Below are positions 5,986 to 6,110 of a DNA stretch of 6,110 nt, piece by piece. This DNA is from CAZYVA01 sp964650695 (lineage in GTDB: Bacteria; Bacillota; Clostridia; Lachnospirales; Lachnospiraceae): contig CAZYVA010000103.1 of assembly GCA_964650695.1 (NCBI GenBank), forward strand, positions 1 through 6,110, written 5' to 3'. The position numbers and the translations under genes were made by a program. The first letter of the stretch is position 1. Every line of letters starts with the position of its first letter. The notes below the pieces were generated by a model. It had not been told where the DNA came from. It did no database searches and saw only the letters and a list, made by a program, of their open reading frames with translations.

Positions 5986-6048
5986 CCCCTTACCGCCTCA
6001 GATATATGACGCGAAGCGGCATTTGGCCTTTGAAGAAAGCGGTTTGGG
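5986..6048 (+). repeat. Structured dispersed repeat, copy B (three-way-junction fold)
   Basis: This second copy has the same orientation as 5237-5299, 749 bp away, ungapped, 54/63 identical. The closing helix 5997-6003 with 6042-6048 keeps all seven pairs, three as G-U. Hairpin 1 (6006-6022) is identical to copy A, including the A-G mismatch and GCGAAGC cap. Hairpin 2 (6026-6040) is weakened by one C-A mismatch. The 15-bp GC-rich arms of copy A are absent; only TATGA (5973-5977) and TCATA (6050-6054) could pair outside it. It lies upstream of the ferritin promoter. The rest of the window to 6110 shows no supportable gene. Confidence 0.75.
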
Positions 6049-6110
6049 GTCATACCTGTTTTATGCCGGAAAAGTCGTATTTTAAGCCTGCTTATGAGGT
6101 TGTCCATCAT

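Noticed and set aside
5237..6048. CRISPR array
   Set aside because: Only two copies 749 bp apart with a gene between them; no regular spacers and no cas genes.
5227..6048. Insertion sequence or composite transposon
   Set aside because: No transposase gene, no terminal inverted repeats around the pair and no target-site duplication could be seen.
5967..6110. Minus-strand open frame of 47 codons from ATG at 6110
   Set aside because: It runs across repeat copy B, has no visible ribosome binding site inside the window, and its translation resembles no family I know.

Overview
The window looks like ordinary chromosome from a low-redox gut-type Firmicute, most likely a Lachnospiraceae/Clostridium cluster XIVa organism. 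The basis is the combination of a single-chain class II glycyl-tRNA synthetase, an M18 aminopeptidase of the clostridial 'family 1' type, a pyruvate phosphate dikinase that closely follows the Clostridium symbiosum residue numbering, a FtnA-like ferritin, strong AGGAGG ribosome binding sites and moderately GC-rich coding DNA with AT-rich promoters. The taxonomic assignment is inference from these features; no search was run.

Layout. (1) Positions 2-823 (+) hold the C-terminal ~273 residues of glycyl-tRNA synthetase, entering from the left edge and followed by a hairpin terminator candidate (836-869). (2) A near-consensus sigma-70 promoter (899-928) drives an M18 aminopeptidase (965-2386, +), which carries a small in-frame 18-nt tandem repeat in a charged linker. 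(3) A second near-consensus promoter (2455-2483) drives ppdK, pyruvate phosphate dikinase (2568-5198, +). (4) A convergent ferritin gene (5354-5866, -) has its own AT-rich promoter (5921-5949) and a possible operator just downstream of the predicted transcription start. (5) The rest of the right end (to 6110) is non-coding as far as can be seen.

The most unusual content is non-coding. A 63-nt sequence occurs twice in the same orientation, at 5237-5299 and 5986-6048, with no gaps and 54/63 identical bases, on either side of the ferritin gene. Each copy folds as a closing helix with two small hairpins inside (a three-way junction), and one hairpin is capped by an invariant GCGAAGC. Three of four helix substitutions between the copies keep pairing (as G-U) only if the + strand is the RNA. 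Copy A also sits inside a perfect 15-bp GC-rich inverted repeat that probably ends ppdK transcription. This looks like a dispersed structured repeat family (REP/MITE-like, or a small structured RNA), but its family cannot be named from the sequence alone.

The genes do not form one pathway. GlyRS charges tRNA(Gly), the aminopeptidase recycles peptides, PPDK interconverts pyruvate and PEP in PPi-linked central metabolism, and ferritin stores iron. Separate promoters in front of the aminopeptidase, ppdK and ferritin argue for mainly independent transcription units, with possible read-through from the aminopeptidase into ppdK because no clear terminator is seen between them.
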